A stretch of DNA of 64,000 nucleotides from Bacteroidales bacterium (GTDB lineage: Bacteria > Bacteroidota > Bacteroidia > Bacteroidales > UBA932): assembly GCA_015060455.1 (NCBI GenBank), contig SUYM01000010.1, forward strand, positions 22,121 through 86,120, read 5' to 3'. The notes below the pieces were generated by a model that saw only the letters and a list, made by a program, of their open reading frames with translations, was not told where the DNA came from and ran no database searches. Made by a program: the position numbers and the translations under genes. This document shows positions 1 through 8,341 of the stretch, one piece after another; within the stretch, counting starts at the first letter, position 1, and each line of letters begins with the position of its first letter.

Positions 1-1
1 A

Positions 2-874
2 TTCCAATTCACAGGAAGTGATGCTGCGCGTATATTTCCTATGCGTAGTCATCAGGGCAACCTCAAATGACTCCCATCTGCACGGCATGAAGGCCGCCCA
101 AAGATTGAGGTTTCCGGACTCATCGGCCGACAGGGCCGAGACATCTATGGCCACAGAGTTTGACTGCTCCGACAAAGACGTTTTCTCATATCCTCCGGTG
201 CGGACGTCTATCTGGAAATCTCCCGTCATCAGGGCCTGCTCATCAGCGGTCAGAATCACAGACTTGATGCTCTCCCCTTCTGCAAGAGGTATATTTGAAA
301 GAGTGATGTCTGCATGAGCGACAAGGCGCCTCCACAACATCGGTATGGAAGAATCCGGCACCGAGTCATATTCATAATAGGATCTGGCGACCATGATGTC
401 CGCACTGCTGTCATAAGAGGCGGCAGAGGCAGTCTGAGCCGAAGGAACAGTAACTGTCAACACAGGAGCCTGTGCGAAGTCTGACGACACTGCCGATGAA
501 GGATACACTCCATAGAAATTCATTGCACCGGTTTCAGTCCCTTCAAGATCGGTCCGGACGACATAAGCGGCCCTGGACGACGATTCTGCCAGAGATTCCG
601 ACTCGAACAGGGAATCAGACCAGAGGCCATCGACAGAGTAGCCGACACTTATCCTGTCACCCGCTGACCAGATGATGGAAGATCCGTTCCAGGAGGTCTT
701 GACTGCAACGGTGTCCGCAGAAAATGTCAGAGACACACCGGACGCCTTGTCCTGACCAGAAAGCAGGGAGGGGTCAGCAATCTCGTCCATCTGGCATGAA
801 GCCATGGAAACCGACGCGGTCAATGCAAGAATTGCATTGTTGAGCATTTTCTGAATATCAGTCATCTTAATCAT
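2..874 (-). CDS. Fimbrillin-like lipoprotein, C-terminus cut by window edge
   Basis: The reading frame is open to the left edge, so 291 N-terminal codons are visible. The start has two candidate ATGs (874 and 865). A lipoprotein signal ends at a lipobox (SVSMASC, Cys about residue 27). The visible part matches, segment by segment, the first 300 residues of the lipoproteins at 896-3940 and 10658-13624: W-N-G...I-x-W-S-x-G-D, Y-x-V-x-P-S-S, S-Y-D-x-x-A-D-I-M and P-x-L-W-x-R-x-V-A-H-A. I read this as a fimbrillin/Mfa-like beta-sandwich module. In the two complete relatives the module is followed by a catalytic domain, so this protein may also carry one beyond the edge. It is the last visible member of the leftward operon, 21 bases after the preceding gene. 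Surface exposure is inferred. Confidence 0.75.
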   Translation of the reverse strand, partial: MIKMTDIQKMLNNAILALTASVSMASCQMDEIADPSLLSGQDKASGVSLTFSADTVAVKTSWNGSSIIWSAGDRISVGYSVDGLWSDSLFESESLAESSSRAAYVVRTDLEGTETGAMNFYGVYPSSAVSSDFAQAPVLTVTVPSAQTASAASYDSSADIMVARSYYEYDSVPDSSIPMLWRRLVAHADITLSNIPLAEGESIKSVILTADEQALMTGDFQIDVRTGGYEKTSLSEQSNSVAIDVSALSADESGNLNLWAAFMPCRWESFEVALMTTHRKYTRSITSCELE

Positions 875-895
875 ATAGCGTCTTTAAAACACATC

Positions 896-3800
896 TTATG
901 GAAGATAATCCTTACAAGTTTCATAAATAGTCTGAGCCATCATCTGGAAGGCCGGATATGTAGGGTGGCTTGACACGCATTTATCAACCGTCACACCCTG
1001 GAAACTCACGTATGGAAGTCCGAAATGCTCTGCGACGGCAACAGTCGAAGATGCATAATCCTCTTTCAGATAATCTCCGACAATGATGATTATCTGCACA
1101 CCCTCATATCTGGTCTGGAGCCTCTTGATAAGTTGGATATATGCGTTTCTGTAATACCAATGCTTGTCTGACTGATCGACAGCCTGTTCCCAATCATAAT
1201 CCCCAAGTCCCTGATCTCTGTTACTGTCATTGGTGCCGCCATGGATTATTATGATGTCCGGATCGATAAAGTCGTATGCACGGTCAACAAAACCGGCGCT
1301 CATGCTTGCTCCCGACACGGTTGTAGAGGTATAAGAAGCAATACGGCTTCCTGAGAAAGATGAGTTTACATCAAGCACACCATTTTCCATGTGATTATTG
1401 ATGAGCATCCACCACCATGTCCTCTCCTGTGAACTGACTGCCACTGACGGATTCTCTGTGACATTGGGGTCACTGCCCGGATAAAAGGACTTGTAGTCCG
1501 AATTGCACATAGTGCCTTCAAATGTGGATATGGAGTCTCCCAGGATGCCTACTTTTCTCTTGGGCTGAACCAAAGGAGATGCAAAATCAAGAGTCACTGT
1601 CGTGGTCTGACCTGCGGCAAGTGTCACAGCCTTCTGGAACTGATAGGTATAGCGGTCAGTCTTCACTGTAAATGTCCCCTGATATTCTCCCGGAAGGCAA
1701 AGCAGTCCATACTCACCGGGGTTGATGCTCCGGCCCACCTTCGGAGATATGCCGGCATCATCAGACTTCCATGTCATTGTCACCACATTGCTGTCATCTG
1801 ATGACTCACCCTTTGCAATCGGCTTGTCCGCTTCAAAACTCACTGACAGCACCTTTTCATTGACCGCGTAATACTTGCTGTCCATCAGCATCACCTTCAT
1901 TCCTGAATTTGAACCGGTGATCTTGCCGTTCAGGTCATCTGACGCAGACATATAATACTTGGACTGCTGATAAGAGACCTCTCCGGAGACTGCATCACCG
2001 GTCTGGTCGTCGTCCGGCATCAGTATATCGGGCTGCTTTACATAGACCTCATAGTACTCGATGTCGGTATCCTCCGTAGCCTCGATCGAGAAGGAAGGAG
2101 CAACCGCATGGAAGCGTCTGCCGACAACCTCCTCCTGTGAACCGTCGCCTGACATCGTATAAGCGGAACCGTTGACCTTCACTGTCAGTGCACCTGTGAA
2201 TCTGATCTTGAGAACAGTCGCGCCATATTCCATTGTCGCCCAGCCCCTTGATATGGACTGACCGGAAGACAGAGCAATACCGGATCCTCTCGCCACATCC
2301 ATGGTCAGCATCTTCTGATCAGGCATGACCACAAAATTTGTAAGATGGTGAGTCACACCGTCATGAGTTGCCTGCCACTCAGAAGGAACGTCAAACACTG
2401 AGGCCTGAACAAGATATCCGTCACTTGTCAGACTGCTGTTATAATCTGCTGTAAGTTGGGTCGTCGTCATTGTGCTCACTCCGCACGGACCGCCCCATCC
2501 TGCAAACAAGGTCTTTATCTCGTCAAGGCTTGTTGATTCACCGACAGAATAGAACAACGGTATATTCTGAGACAGCGTCCTTGCATAGTCAAGGGCTGTA
2601 GTCTTGCTATGGAAGGCCATCCAGTTGCCATCACCCAGAATCTCATGAGCCATTCTATATGCAGCCCATGTGCTGGTATGCATCATGGCCTTCAGACCAT
2701 ATTTCCTGCATTCCGTAAGGATTTCTTCAAGCGTGCGCATCGGTTCACGATACTCAGGATTGTCTGACGCCATGACATAGCCGCTGCGTACCTGCTCGTA
2801 TGTGAGGTCAGCAACAGCGACATCCTCTGTGAGTTCGGAATAGTCGGAAGCATTACGCATTGTCCTTTGCAGCGTCTGGTCATGAAGAACCATCATCACA
2901 TTATCGGAGGTCGTTCTCACATCAATCTCGACAGCCTTGTATCCGAATCTCTTTGCCATACGGACTGCAGCAAGACTGTGTTCAGGTATATCATTCTTGA
3001 ACCAGCATCCCCTGTGGGCAATGACTGTCGGATAGACCTGCATCCCCGACATCCTGATTTCAAGAGTATTTCTCCTGTTTACAAGGAAATCAAGGTGGCA
3101 GTCTGAAATGACACGGGTATAGGTGCCGGCTGTGGTCTCGACAGTCACAGTCAGAGATGACACCCTGCAAGGCATGAACGCCGTCCATACCTTAAGAGTG
3201 CCGGTCGCATCGACAGACAGAGATGAGACATCAAGGACCACAGAGTTGGTCACATTGTCCGTAGCGGTCAGTTCGGATTTCTCCATATCATAAGAGAAGT
3301 CTCCCGCAATCGCGAGCCCCTCATCCACTGAAAGGGTAACCGTCTTCAAAGTCTCACCATCGGAAAGGCTCAATGACTTGATGGCAATCTCGGCATGGGC
3401 CACATGCCTGTCCCACAGCATAGGCACAGACTTGTCCGGAAGAGAAGCATATTCCTGCTGCGAGTAACCTGTCATAAGATCGGCTGCCTTGTCATAAGAA
3501 TTTGCGGACGGAGTCTGCCTTACAGGGACAGTGACCGTACAGACAGGAGCAGCAGAGAAATCCGCTGCAACTGCTGACGACGGGCTGACTGCATGAAATG
3601 TGAAAGGTCCTTCCTCACCAGGTTTCAGGTCGGTAGGGACCTTGAAACCGGCAAATGCCGATGTCATGGCAAGAGGCTCGGACTCATACATCACAGTCCC
3701 CCACTCTCCGTTACGGCAACAGGTCATGCTGACTGCATCTCCCTGCGACCAATGGATGGTGTAGCCGTTCCACTGTGTCCTTGTGGAAACCGATTCATCT

Positions 3801-3940
3801 GATGTCAGTGTCACCACTGCACCTGTCGGAAAGTCCTTATCCTGCACAGGTTCTGTAATTTCCGCCACCTGGCATGATATCAGCGCAAGGACTGACATCA
3901 TTGCCATAGTGGTCATAGTTATTGTCTTAGAGTTTATCAT
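896..3940 (-). CDS. Lipoprotein: fimbrillin-like module + GDPD-like domain + SGNH hydrolase
   Basis: 1014 residues in three parts. Residues 1-23 are a lipoprotein signal (LALISC, Cys23). Residues about 40-300 are the fimbrillin-like module shared with neighbours. Residues about 303-560 look like a glycerophosphodiester phosphodiesterase fold with the expected metal and catalytic positions: His309-Arg310 (IAHRG), Glu338/Asp340 (VEID) and His353 (LHD). After a beta-rich linker, residues about 795-1014 are an SGNH/GDSL hydrolase: GDS at 801-803 (Ser803), Gly863 (FSGSR), Asn904 (GGTND) and His992 (SSHP). The family chemistry is phosphodiester hydrolysis plus ester hydrolysis such as deacetylation. 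The substrate in this locus is unknown; acetyl esters or phosphorylated linkage-region groups are guesses. It is probably lipid-anchored outside or at the outer membrane. It lies 5 bases after the lipoprotein at 3946-5895. Confidence 0.8.
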   Translation of the reverse strand: MINSKTITMTTMAMMSVLALISCQVAEITEPVQDKDFPTGAVVTLTSDESVSTRTQWNGYTIHWSQGDAVSMTCCRNGEWGTVMYESEPLAMTSAFAGFKVPTDLKPGEEGPFTFHAVSPSSAVAADFSAAPVCTVTVPVRQTPSANSYDKAADLMTGYSQQEYASLPDKSVPMLWDRHVAHAEIAIKSLSLSDGETLKTVTLSVDEGLAIAGDFSYDMEKSELTATDNVTNSVVLDVSSLSVDATGTLKVWTAFMPCRVSSLTVTVETTAGTYTRVISDCHLDFLVNRRNTLEIRMSGMQVYPTVIAHRGCWFKNDIPEHSLAAVRMAKRFGYKAVEIDVRTTSDNVMMVLHDQTLQRTMRNASDYSELTEDVAVADLTYEQVRSGYVMASDNPEYREPMRTLEEILTECRKYGLKAMMHTSTWAAYRMAHEILGDGNWMAFHSKTTALDYARTLSQNIPLFYSVGESTSLDEIKTLFAGWGGPCGVSTMTTTQLTADYNSSLTSDGYLVQASVFDVPSEWQATHDGVTHHLTNFVVMPDQKMLTMDVARGSGIALSSGQSISRGWATMEYGATVLKIRFTGALTVKVNGSAYTMSGDGSQEEVVGRRFHAVAPSFSIEATEDTDIEYYEVYVKQPDILMPDDDQTGDAVSGEVSYQQSKYYMSASDDLNGKITGSNSGMKVMLMDSKYYAVNEKVLSVSFEADKPIAKGESSDDSNVVTMTWKSDDAGISPKVGRSINPGEYGLLCLPGEYQGTFTVKTDRYTYQFQKAVTLAAGQTTTVTLDFASPLVQPKRKVGILGDSISTFEGTMCNSDYKSFYPGSDPNVTENPSVAVSSQERTWWWMLINNHMENGVLDVNSSFSGSRIASYTSTTVSGASMSAGFVDRAYDFIDPDIIIIHGGTNDSNRDQGLGDYDWEQAVDQSDKHWYYRNAYIQLIKRLQTRYEGVQIIIIVGDYLKEDYASSTVAVAEHFGLPYVSFQGVTVDKCVSSHPTYPAFQMMAQTIYETCKDYLP

Positions 3941-3945
3941 CTCTC

Positions 3946-5895
3946 TTATAATTTACCGAGATCGTTGGTATCGTATCCATATGCAGCGGAATTCACTGCC
4001 GAGGTCGCCGGATCCATATCAGGGCGCTGAGCACCGACAGCCACAGTTGGAGCGGCACCTTCGACAGGAGTGATGGTATATGCTCCGAACTTGCCGTTTG
4101 CCGGATCCCAGAGGTCTGAGAGAGGGTCGGCGGAAAGAGGACTGGCAGCAACACGACTTCCATAACCAAAACTTACCGTCACCTCATCTGCAGTAGAATA
4201 ATAAAAATTATCAGCACACGTTATCCCGGAACTTGTCGGCTTGGTTCCTGAGCCTGGCATTGTGAATGCCTGAAGTTTTGCGCCACTACCCAAACATATC
4301 AGATTATTTGAGAACGACATTAAATCATAAATATTTCTGACAACTATTATTTTTCCATTGTTAAGAGGAAGATTGTCAATCGTATTGTTTGTGAAAATCA
4401 GACTATCAACAGAAGAACCGACTGTTGCACTATTACCGATGTTAAGAGGTAGATACGAGCCGACATTACCATGAAAGATATTATTGTTTATTTTTATCAT
4501 TTTATAAACTCCTTGCATCAGTCTATCTGACATCAGATAGGATGCCGAAGTGGTATTATATTCAAATTCACAATCTTCCACTATAAAGAAGTTCATTTCT
4601 GTTGAATTCTCTTGTCCTGAATTGAACTGAAATGTTGTGGTTGCAGTCATGGATTTGAACGCACAATTATTGAACACAACATCGCCAAAGGTTGATATAT
4701 CTCCTCGAAGAGGCAAATGATTACTTGTAATCCCCATGATATCGAGGTTTGACAAAATATAATAAGTTCCGGAGGAGTTCAAATTCATGTGCCCCGTAAG
4801 AGTCAGTGTTGACCTCTTTGAAGCATCCCTGCCAATAATCAAAATATCCTTTACTGTCTTAGTACCATAACTCGCATTGCCGCAGTTCGGAGAGACAAAA
4901 TACAAAAATCCTGAAGTGGCTCCTATAGTACCATTATTCTTACTGTCAGTAACCAATATCGCTTTCTTGCTGGACATTTTTGTACTATTCACAACAAATC
5001 CGCTGATATCAAGATCAAACCCATTGTCATAATGCACATAGTAGTTCATGTGGGACTTGAAGGCTGTTGATGCGGCCTTCTTCATAGGAAGGATATTGTT
5101 TCTTTCGCTGACCTCGGCACGAGGGTTGTCGGTCCTGATGGCTACCTGAGTCTGGTCTGACTTGGAAAGAATCACTGTGAAGCCCTTCTTGAACTCCGTC
5201 GGGAAAATCGTAAAATAATAGTCTCCCGGAGACAGCACAGACTTGTTGCCCGCTCTCAGAGTCGCATAAGGATAGGCCTGCGAGACATCAGAAATCACTA
5301 CCTTCGGATCACCTCCATTCCACTCGACATCATACACTCCGGTGATAAGTTCGTCGGCATTGCCCCAAAGGGTAAGGGCAATGACATCCGTCATATCTTC
5401 CGGAATCGTAAACCTGATATGTGACGCAACGTTCTTGAACGCAAAATTGTTATCCGTATCAGCCTTGGCCATCATCGGAGCCCTTTCCTTGTCGAAACCT
5501 CCCATTACCGGAGACTGCACCTGAGCCAGATAACAGTTGGTGACAGTACCGGCAGTTGCCATCTTCGCATCTTTACGATAAGGATAATATGCGTAATACT
5601 CGGTTGCATCAGGCACGGAAGCGGTAAATGTACCAGGGGTATCCGAGAGGGTTTTCGCCTGAGTGTTTGCAGGAGATGCCGAATTGTCGAAAATCGAAAT
5701 CGACTCGCTTCCCAGCCATACAACAGAGTTGCCGCTCAGCGCTGTCCTGGTCACACCTTCGAGGGAACTTGTAAATTCGAGGTCAACATAACCGACCTCC
5801 GTCTGAGACTGATTTTCAGGAGCATCGATTTCCTGAGCACATGACGCTGCCACCATTGCTGCAACGGCAAACAGCATGAATTTCATCTTCTTCAT
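3946..5895 (-). CDS. Lipoprotein with fimbrillin-like N-terminus and beta-helix-like C-terminus (paralogue 2)
   Basis: 649 residues from the ATG at 5895, which is preceded by AAGGAGG at good spacing; an in-frame ATG 33 bases upstream would only add MMKLIGKEGRT before an obvious signal peptide. The lipobox is AMVAASC (Cys19). Residues about 30-280 resemble a fimbrillin-like region (TRTALSG, A-x-Y-Y-A-Y-Y-P). Residues about 290-600 are rich in N-x-x-I/F and ladder-like beta strands, as in the pectate-lyase-like DUF4957/DUF5123 proteins found in Bacteroidetes PULs. The C-terminus has the motif WDPANGKFGAYTITP and GAQRPDM. It is clearly paralogous to 6090-8183. No catalytic residues are recognisable; glycan binding is a reasonable guess. 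It follows a 47-codon ORF whose stop overlaps its Shine-Dalgarno. Confidence 0.8.
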   Translation of the reverse strand: MKKMKFMLFAVAAMVAASCAQEIDAPENQSQTEVGYVDLEFTSSLEGVTRTALSGNSVVWLGSESISIFDNSASPANTQAKTLSDTPGTFTASVPDATEYYAYYPYRKDAKMATAGTVTNCYLAQVQSPVMGGFDKERAPMMAKADTDNNFAFKNVASHIRFTIPEDMTDVIALTLWGNADELITGVYDVEWNGGDPKVVISDVSQAYPYATLRAGNKSVLSPGDYYFTIFPTEFKKGFTVILSKSDQTQVAIRTDNPRAEVSERNNILPMKKAASTAFKSHMNYYVHYDNGFDLDISGFVVNSTKMSSKKAILVTDSKNNGTIGATSGFLYFVSPNCGNASYGTKTVKDILIIGRDASKRSTLTLTGHMNLNSSGTYYILSNLDIMGITSNHLPLRGDISTFGDVVFNNCAFKSMTATTTFQFNSGQENSTEMNFFIVEDCEFEYNTTSASYLMSDRLMQGVYKMIKINNNIFHGNVGSYLPLNIGNSATVGSSVDSLIFTNNTIDNLPLNNGKIIVVRNIYDLMSFSNNLICLGSGAKLQAFTMPGSGTKPTSSGITCADNFYYSTADEVTVSFGYGSRVAASPLSADPLSDLWDPANGKFGAYTITPVEGAAPTVAVGAQRPDMDPATSAVNSAAYGYDTNDLGKL

Positions 5896-5903
5896 AGTCC
5901 TTC

Positions 5904-5911
5904 CCTCCTTA
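5904..5911 (-). promoter_or_regulatory. Stop codon fused to Shine-Dalgarno (TAAGGAGG)
   Basis: The TAA stop of the 47-codon ORF is continuous with GGAGG, 8 bases before the ATG at 5895. The same arrangement recurs at 8191-8198. A strong Shine-Dalgarno is unusual in Bacteroidetes and here decides the start at 5895. Confidence 0.7.
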
Positions 5912-6052
5912 CCAATCAGTTTCATCATGAATCTTATAATCTTCGGTAGTACCTACCGGACTCAGGCACAGCACTCCTTCACAGGAGTACCTTAAAACGG
6001 TTGTTGCAGGAGTAACATACTCCGCATTAAAATAACTTTGTCTCTTATTCAT
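5909..6052 (-). CDS. 47-residue small ORF upstream of lipoprotein (copy 2)
   Basis: The peptide begins MNKRQSYFNAEYVTPAT and ends IHDETDW. It has the same length (47 residues) and the same motif skeleton (E-G-V-L-C-x-S, then E-x-Y/D-x, and a final Trp) as the ORF at 8196-8339, and each directly precedes one of the two paralogous lipoproteins. Its stop TAA is fused to the Shine-Dalgarno of the next gene (TAAGGAGG), so translational coupling is likely. There is no signal peptide or membrane segment. I recognise the general style of short Bacteroidetes proteins next to fimbrillin-like genes, but know no function. It lies 37 bases downstream of the gene at 6090-8183. Confidence 0.6.
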   Translation of the reverse strand: MNKRQSYFNAEYVTPATTVLRYSCEGVLCLSPVGTTEDYKIHDETDW

Positions 6053-6082
6053 TTTCCTTTTTGAATATATGTATGAAAGACC

Positions 6083-6102
6083 CGGTGCATCATAATGCAC
6101 CG
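6083..6102 (-). other. Perfect 8-bp hairpin holding the stop codon of the upstream lipoprotein gene
   Basis: CGGTGCAT and ATGCACCG flank a 4-base loop. The TGA stop of the 6090-8183 gene lies at 6090-6092, at the loop edge. No T-run follows, so a terminator is unlikely. It may be an RNA processing or protection hairpin between cistrons. Confidence 0.5.
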
Positions 6103-8183
6103 AGGTCTGTTGAATTGTAATCTGCCGATGGAGAGTCAACGTTCGCTGATTCCTCAGTCATATCCGAGCGCTGAGCACCGATGAGCACACCCGCCGCAGG
6201 AGCCTTGGAAGGATCCACAGGCGTAATGGTGTAAGCACCGAATTTACCGTTTTCAGGTTCCCAAAGGGCAGAAAGCGGAGAGGCAGAGAGAAGAACCGCA
6301 TTGGCAGCAGGAATACCTGAGAAATACTTCCCTGGAGGCTGAACGGCCGGATCAATCATAGTTCCGTTATCATTATACTGCGCAGTATGGCAATAATTGT
6401 CGGTACATCTTCCTGAAGACGGATATATAACACCTTTTGTCTCTGATCCCGTTTCAACAGCAGCATAACAATCCAATATAGGAAACCATTTCTTGTTCAT
6501 GTGCGCATCAATAAGATTGTACCTGAATATGTATTCTCCCGGCATCTTCATGACACGAATCAAACCACTGCTTGATGTTGTACCAACCAATGTATTGTTA
6601 GTCACCGAACAGTGATTTACAGTCGAACCTGTCTGATATGTCTCACCTGTCAGTTGTCCGTTCTCATCCTTCACCTTATTATTGTTGTACAGATTTATCA
6701 ATCGGAAATCTGTCATAGTGGTCCCTGATGATGCATATATAACGTTATTTTTCAATTCAATAGACTCTATTATTGAATTGGACGAAGCCTTATTGAACAG
6801 ATAGACAGATGCTACAGCAAAGCCCAGATCGCAATCTTCGATGACTGCTTTCTGAAGATGGAGCGGTTTTGCTGTTCCCTCAAGATGTATAAAGTTACCA
6901 GGGATATTTCTGAAATGGCAGTTATTGACAACGATGGTTCCAAATGTAGCAGGATTCTCCTCTGTTCCGTCACCATGAGTTCTCAAAATCTGATATGATC
7001 CCGATGCAGGTTTTGTATATGTGGCATCCAGGTTAGCCAACATATATATTGTACCGTCATTTACAAGACCTTGGTTTCCACCGACCACAAATGTACTTCT
7101 CTTGCCGGCATCAGCCCCAAGAACTATCATATTCTTATAAGTCTTGTGTGCACTGAATTTTGCCTTAGTGCAGTTTGGAGAGACGAAATAATAGCCGGCA
7201 GCCGTAATATCTGTATTGTTCTTGGTATCTGCCACATATTTTGCAGACGGATGTGTCGTATTATTTAATGTATATCCACTGATATTGATGTCAAAACCAT
7301 CAACATATCTCACCCAGTAGTTCATATGCTCGGCAAAGCCTGTACTTGGCACTTCCGCCAAAGGAAGAATTTTGTTTCTTGAAGCAACGGAAGATACTGG
7401 ATTAGGATTGGTCCTTGCCACCTGAGTACCATCTGTCTTGGAGATTATGATGGTAAAACCATTCTTGAACTCAGTAGGGAAGAGCGAGAAATAATAATCT
7501 CCAGGAGTTAAAGCGTTTCCATTACTGTACTTCAATATTACGTATGAGTCGCTTGAGTTACCAATGACAGGGATCACCTTAGGATCGCCGTTATTCCAAT
7601 CCACATTGAATGTTCCTGCAATAATCTCATCATTATTACCCATCAGAGTAAGTGACTTTACGTCTGTCATATCTTCCGGAATGGTAAATACAATATGCGA
7701 AAGGACATTTTTGAAACTGAAATTATTTTCAGCATCCGCTTTCGCCATCATGACACCACAGTTATCATTGAACGAATTCTTCTTTGGCGTCTGAGACGGA
7801 TTAAGATAACCGCCTTCTATTGTAGTTCCGTTAAGTACGGCCTGCGACCTCCATGGATAGAAAGCATAGAACTCTGTTGCATCGTCAGGAACTGTACCTG
7901 TAAAGAGAGGATTGGAAGTGGCAGACGTTGCAGTAAATTGATTTGCATGAGTTGTCGCAGTCGGAGAGTTATCCAGCACGGTAAGAGACTCATTTTGTTT
8001 CCATACCACCTTATTGCCGTCTGAGAGCGATGTCCTGGTAACTGGCTCCATCACTGCCGTGAACTCCATATCGACGTAGTTCACCTGCACCTGGTTCTGA
8101 TTTTCAGGGGCATCGATTTCCTTTGCGCATGAGACTGCTGCCATTGCTGCAACGGCAAACAGCATGAATTTAATCTTCTTCAT
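6090..8183 (-). CDS. Lipoprotein with fimbrillin-like N-terminus and beta-helix-like C-terminus (paralogue 1)
   Basis: 697 residues with signal MKKIKFMLFAVAAMAAVSC (Cys19), nearly identical to the signal of 3946-5895. Residues about 30-290 are fimbrillin-like (TRTSLSDGNKVVW, ATEFYAFYPW). Residues about 300-640 form the beta-helix-like part (YYFVSPNC, NNCHFRNI). The C-terminus carries WEPENGKFGAYTITP and GAQRSDM as in its paralogue. A Shine-Dalgarno (AAGGAGG) fused to the stop of a 47-codon ORF precedes the ATG. Sugar binding or a degenerate polysaccharide lyase-like role is possible, but no catalytic motif is visible. It is probably surface exposed; the position in the operon after the esterase suggests accessory glycan or proteoglycan binding. 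Confidence 0.8.
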   Translation of the reverse strand: MKKIKFMLFAVAAMAAVSCAKEIDAPENQNQVQVNYVDMEFTAVMEPVTRTSLSDGNKVVWKQNESLTVLDNSPTATTHANQFTATSATSNPLFTGTVPDDATEFYAFYPWRSQAVLNGTTIEGGYLNPSQTPKKNSFNDNCGVMMAKADAENNFSFKNVLSHIVFTIPEDMTDVKSLTLMGNNDEIIAGTFNVDWNNGDPKVIPVIGNSSDSYVILKYSNGNALTPGDYYFSLFPTEFKNGFTIIISKTDGTQVARTNPNPVSSVASRNKILPLAEVPSTGFAEHMNYWVRYVDGFDINISGYTLNNTTHPSAKYVADTKNNTDITAAGYYFVSPNCTKAKFSAHKTYKNMIVLGADAGKRSTFVVGGNQGLVNDGTIYMLANLDATYTKPASGSYQILRTHGDGTEENPATFGTIVVNNCHFRNIPGNFIHLEGTAKPLHLQKAVIEDCDLGFAVASVYLFNKASSNSIIESIELKNNVIYASSGTTMTDFRLINLYNNNKVKDENGQLTGETYQTGSTVNHCSVTNNTLVGTTSSSGLIRVMKMPGEYIFRYNLIDAHMNKKWFPILDCYAAVETGSETKGVIYPSSGRCTDNYCHTAQYNDNGTMIDPAVQPPGKYFSGIPAANAVLLSASPLSALWEPENGKFGAYTITPVDPSKAPAAGVLIGAQRSDMTEESANVDSPSADYNSTDLGAL

Positions 8184-8190
8184 AGTCTTT

Positions 8191-8198
8191 CCTCCTTA
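8191..8198 (-). promoter_or_regulatory. Stop codon fused to Shine-Dalgarno (TAAGGAGG)
   Basis: Same layout as at 5904-5911: the TAA of a 47-codon ORF runs into GGAGG ahead of the ATG at 8183. This suggests the small ORF and the lipoprotein are translationally coupled. Confidence 0.7.
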
Positions 8199-8339
8199 CC
8201 AAATCAATTCAGGTAAAACATCGTAATTTTCCGTGTCGGATTCTGTGCTCATACATAGCACACCTTCTGCCTGACACATTGTCACCATAATGCAAGGCAC
8301 CTCATAATCCTGAGGATTTTTGGTTTTTTCAGCATTCAT
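8196..8339 (-). CDS. 47-residue small ORF upstream of lipoprotein (copy 1)
   Basis: Begins MNAEKTKNPQDYEVP and ends PELIW. It shares with the ORF at 5909-6052 the exact length, the E-G-V-L-C-x-S block, an E-x-Y-x-V/I stretch and the terminal Trp, although most other residues differ. This is the pattern expected for two diverged coding copies rather than chance. The ATG lies 2 bases after the stop of the esterase gene, and its TAA overlaps the next Shine-Dalgarno. The function is unknown; a leader peptide, chaperone-like partner or secreted small protein cannot be told apart. Confidence 0.6.
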   Translation of the reverse strand: MNAEKTKNPQDYEVPCIMVTMCQAEGVLCMSTESDTENYDVLPELIW

Positions 8340-8341
8340 AA

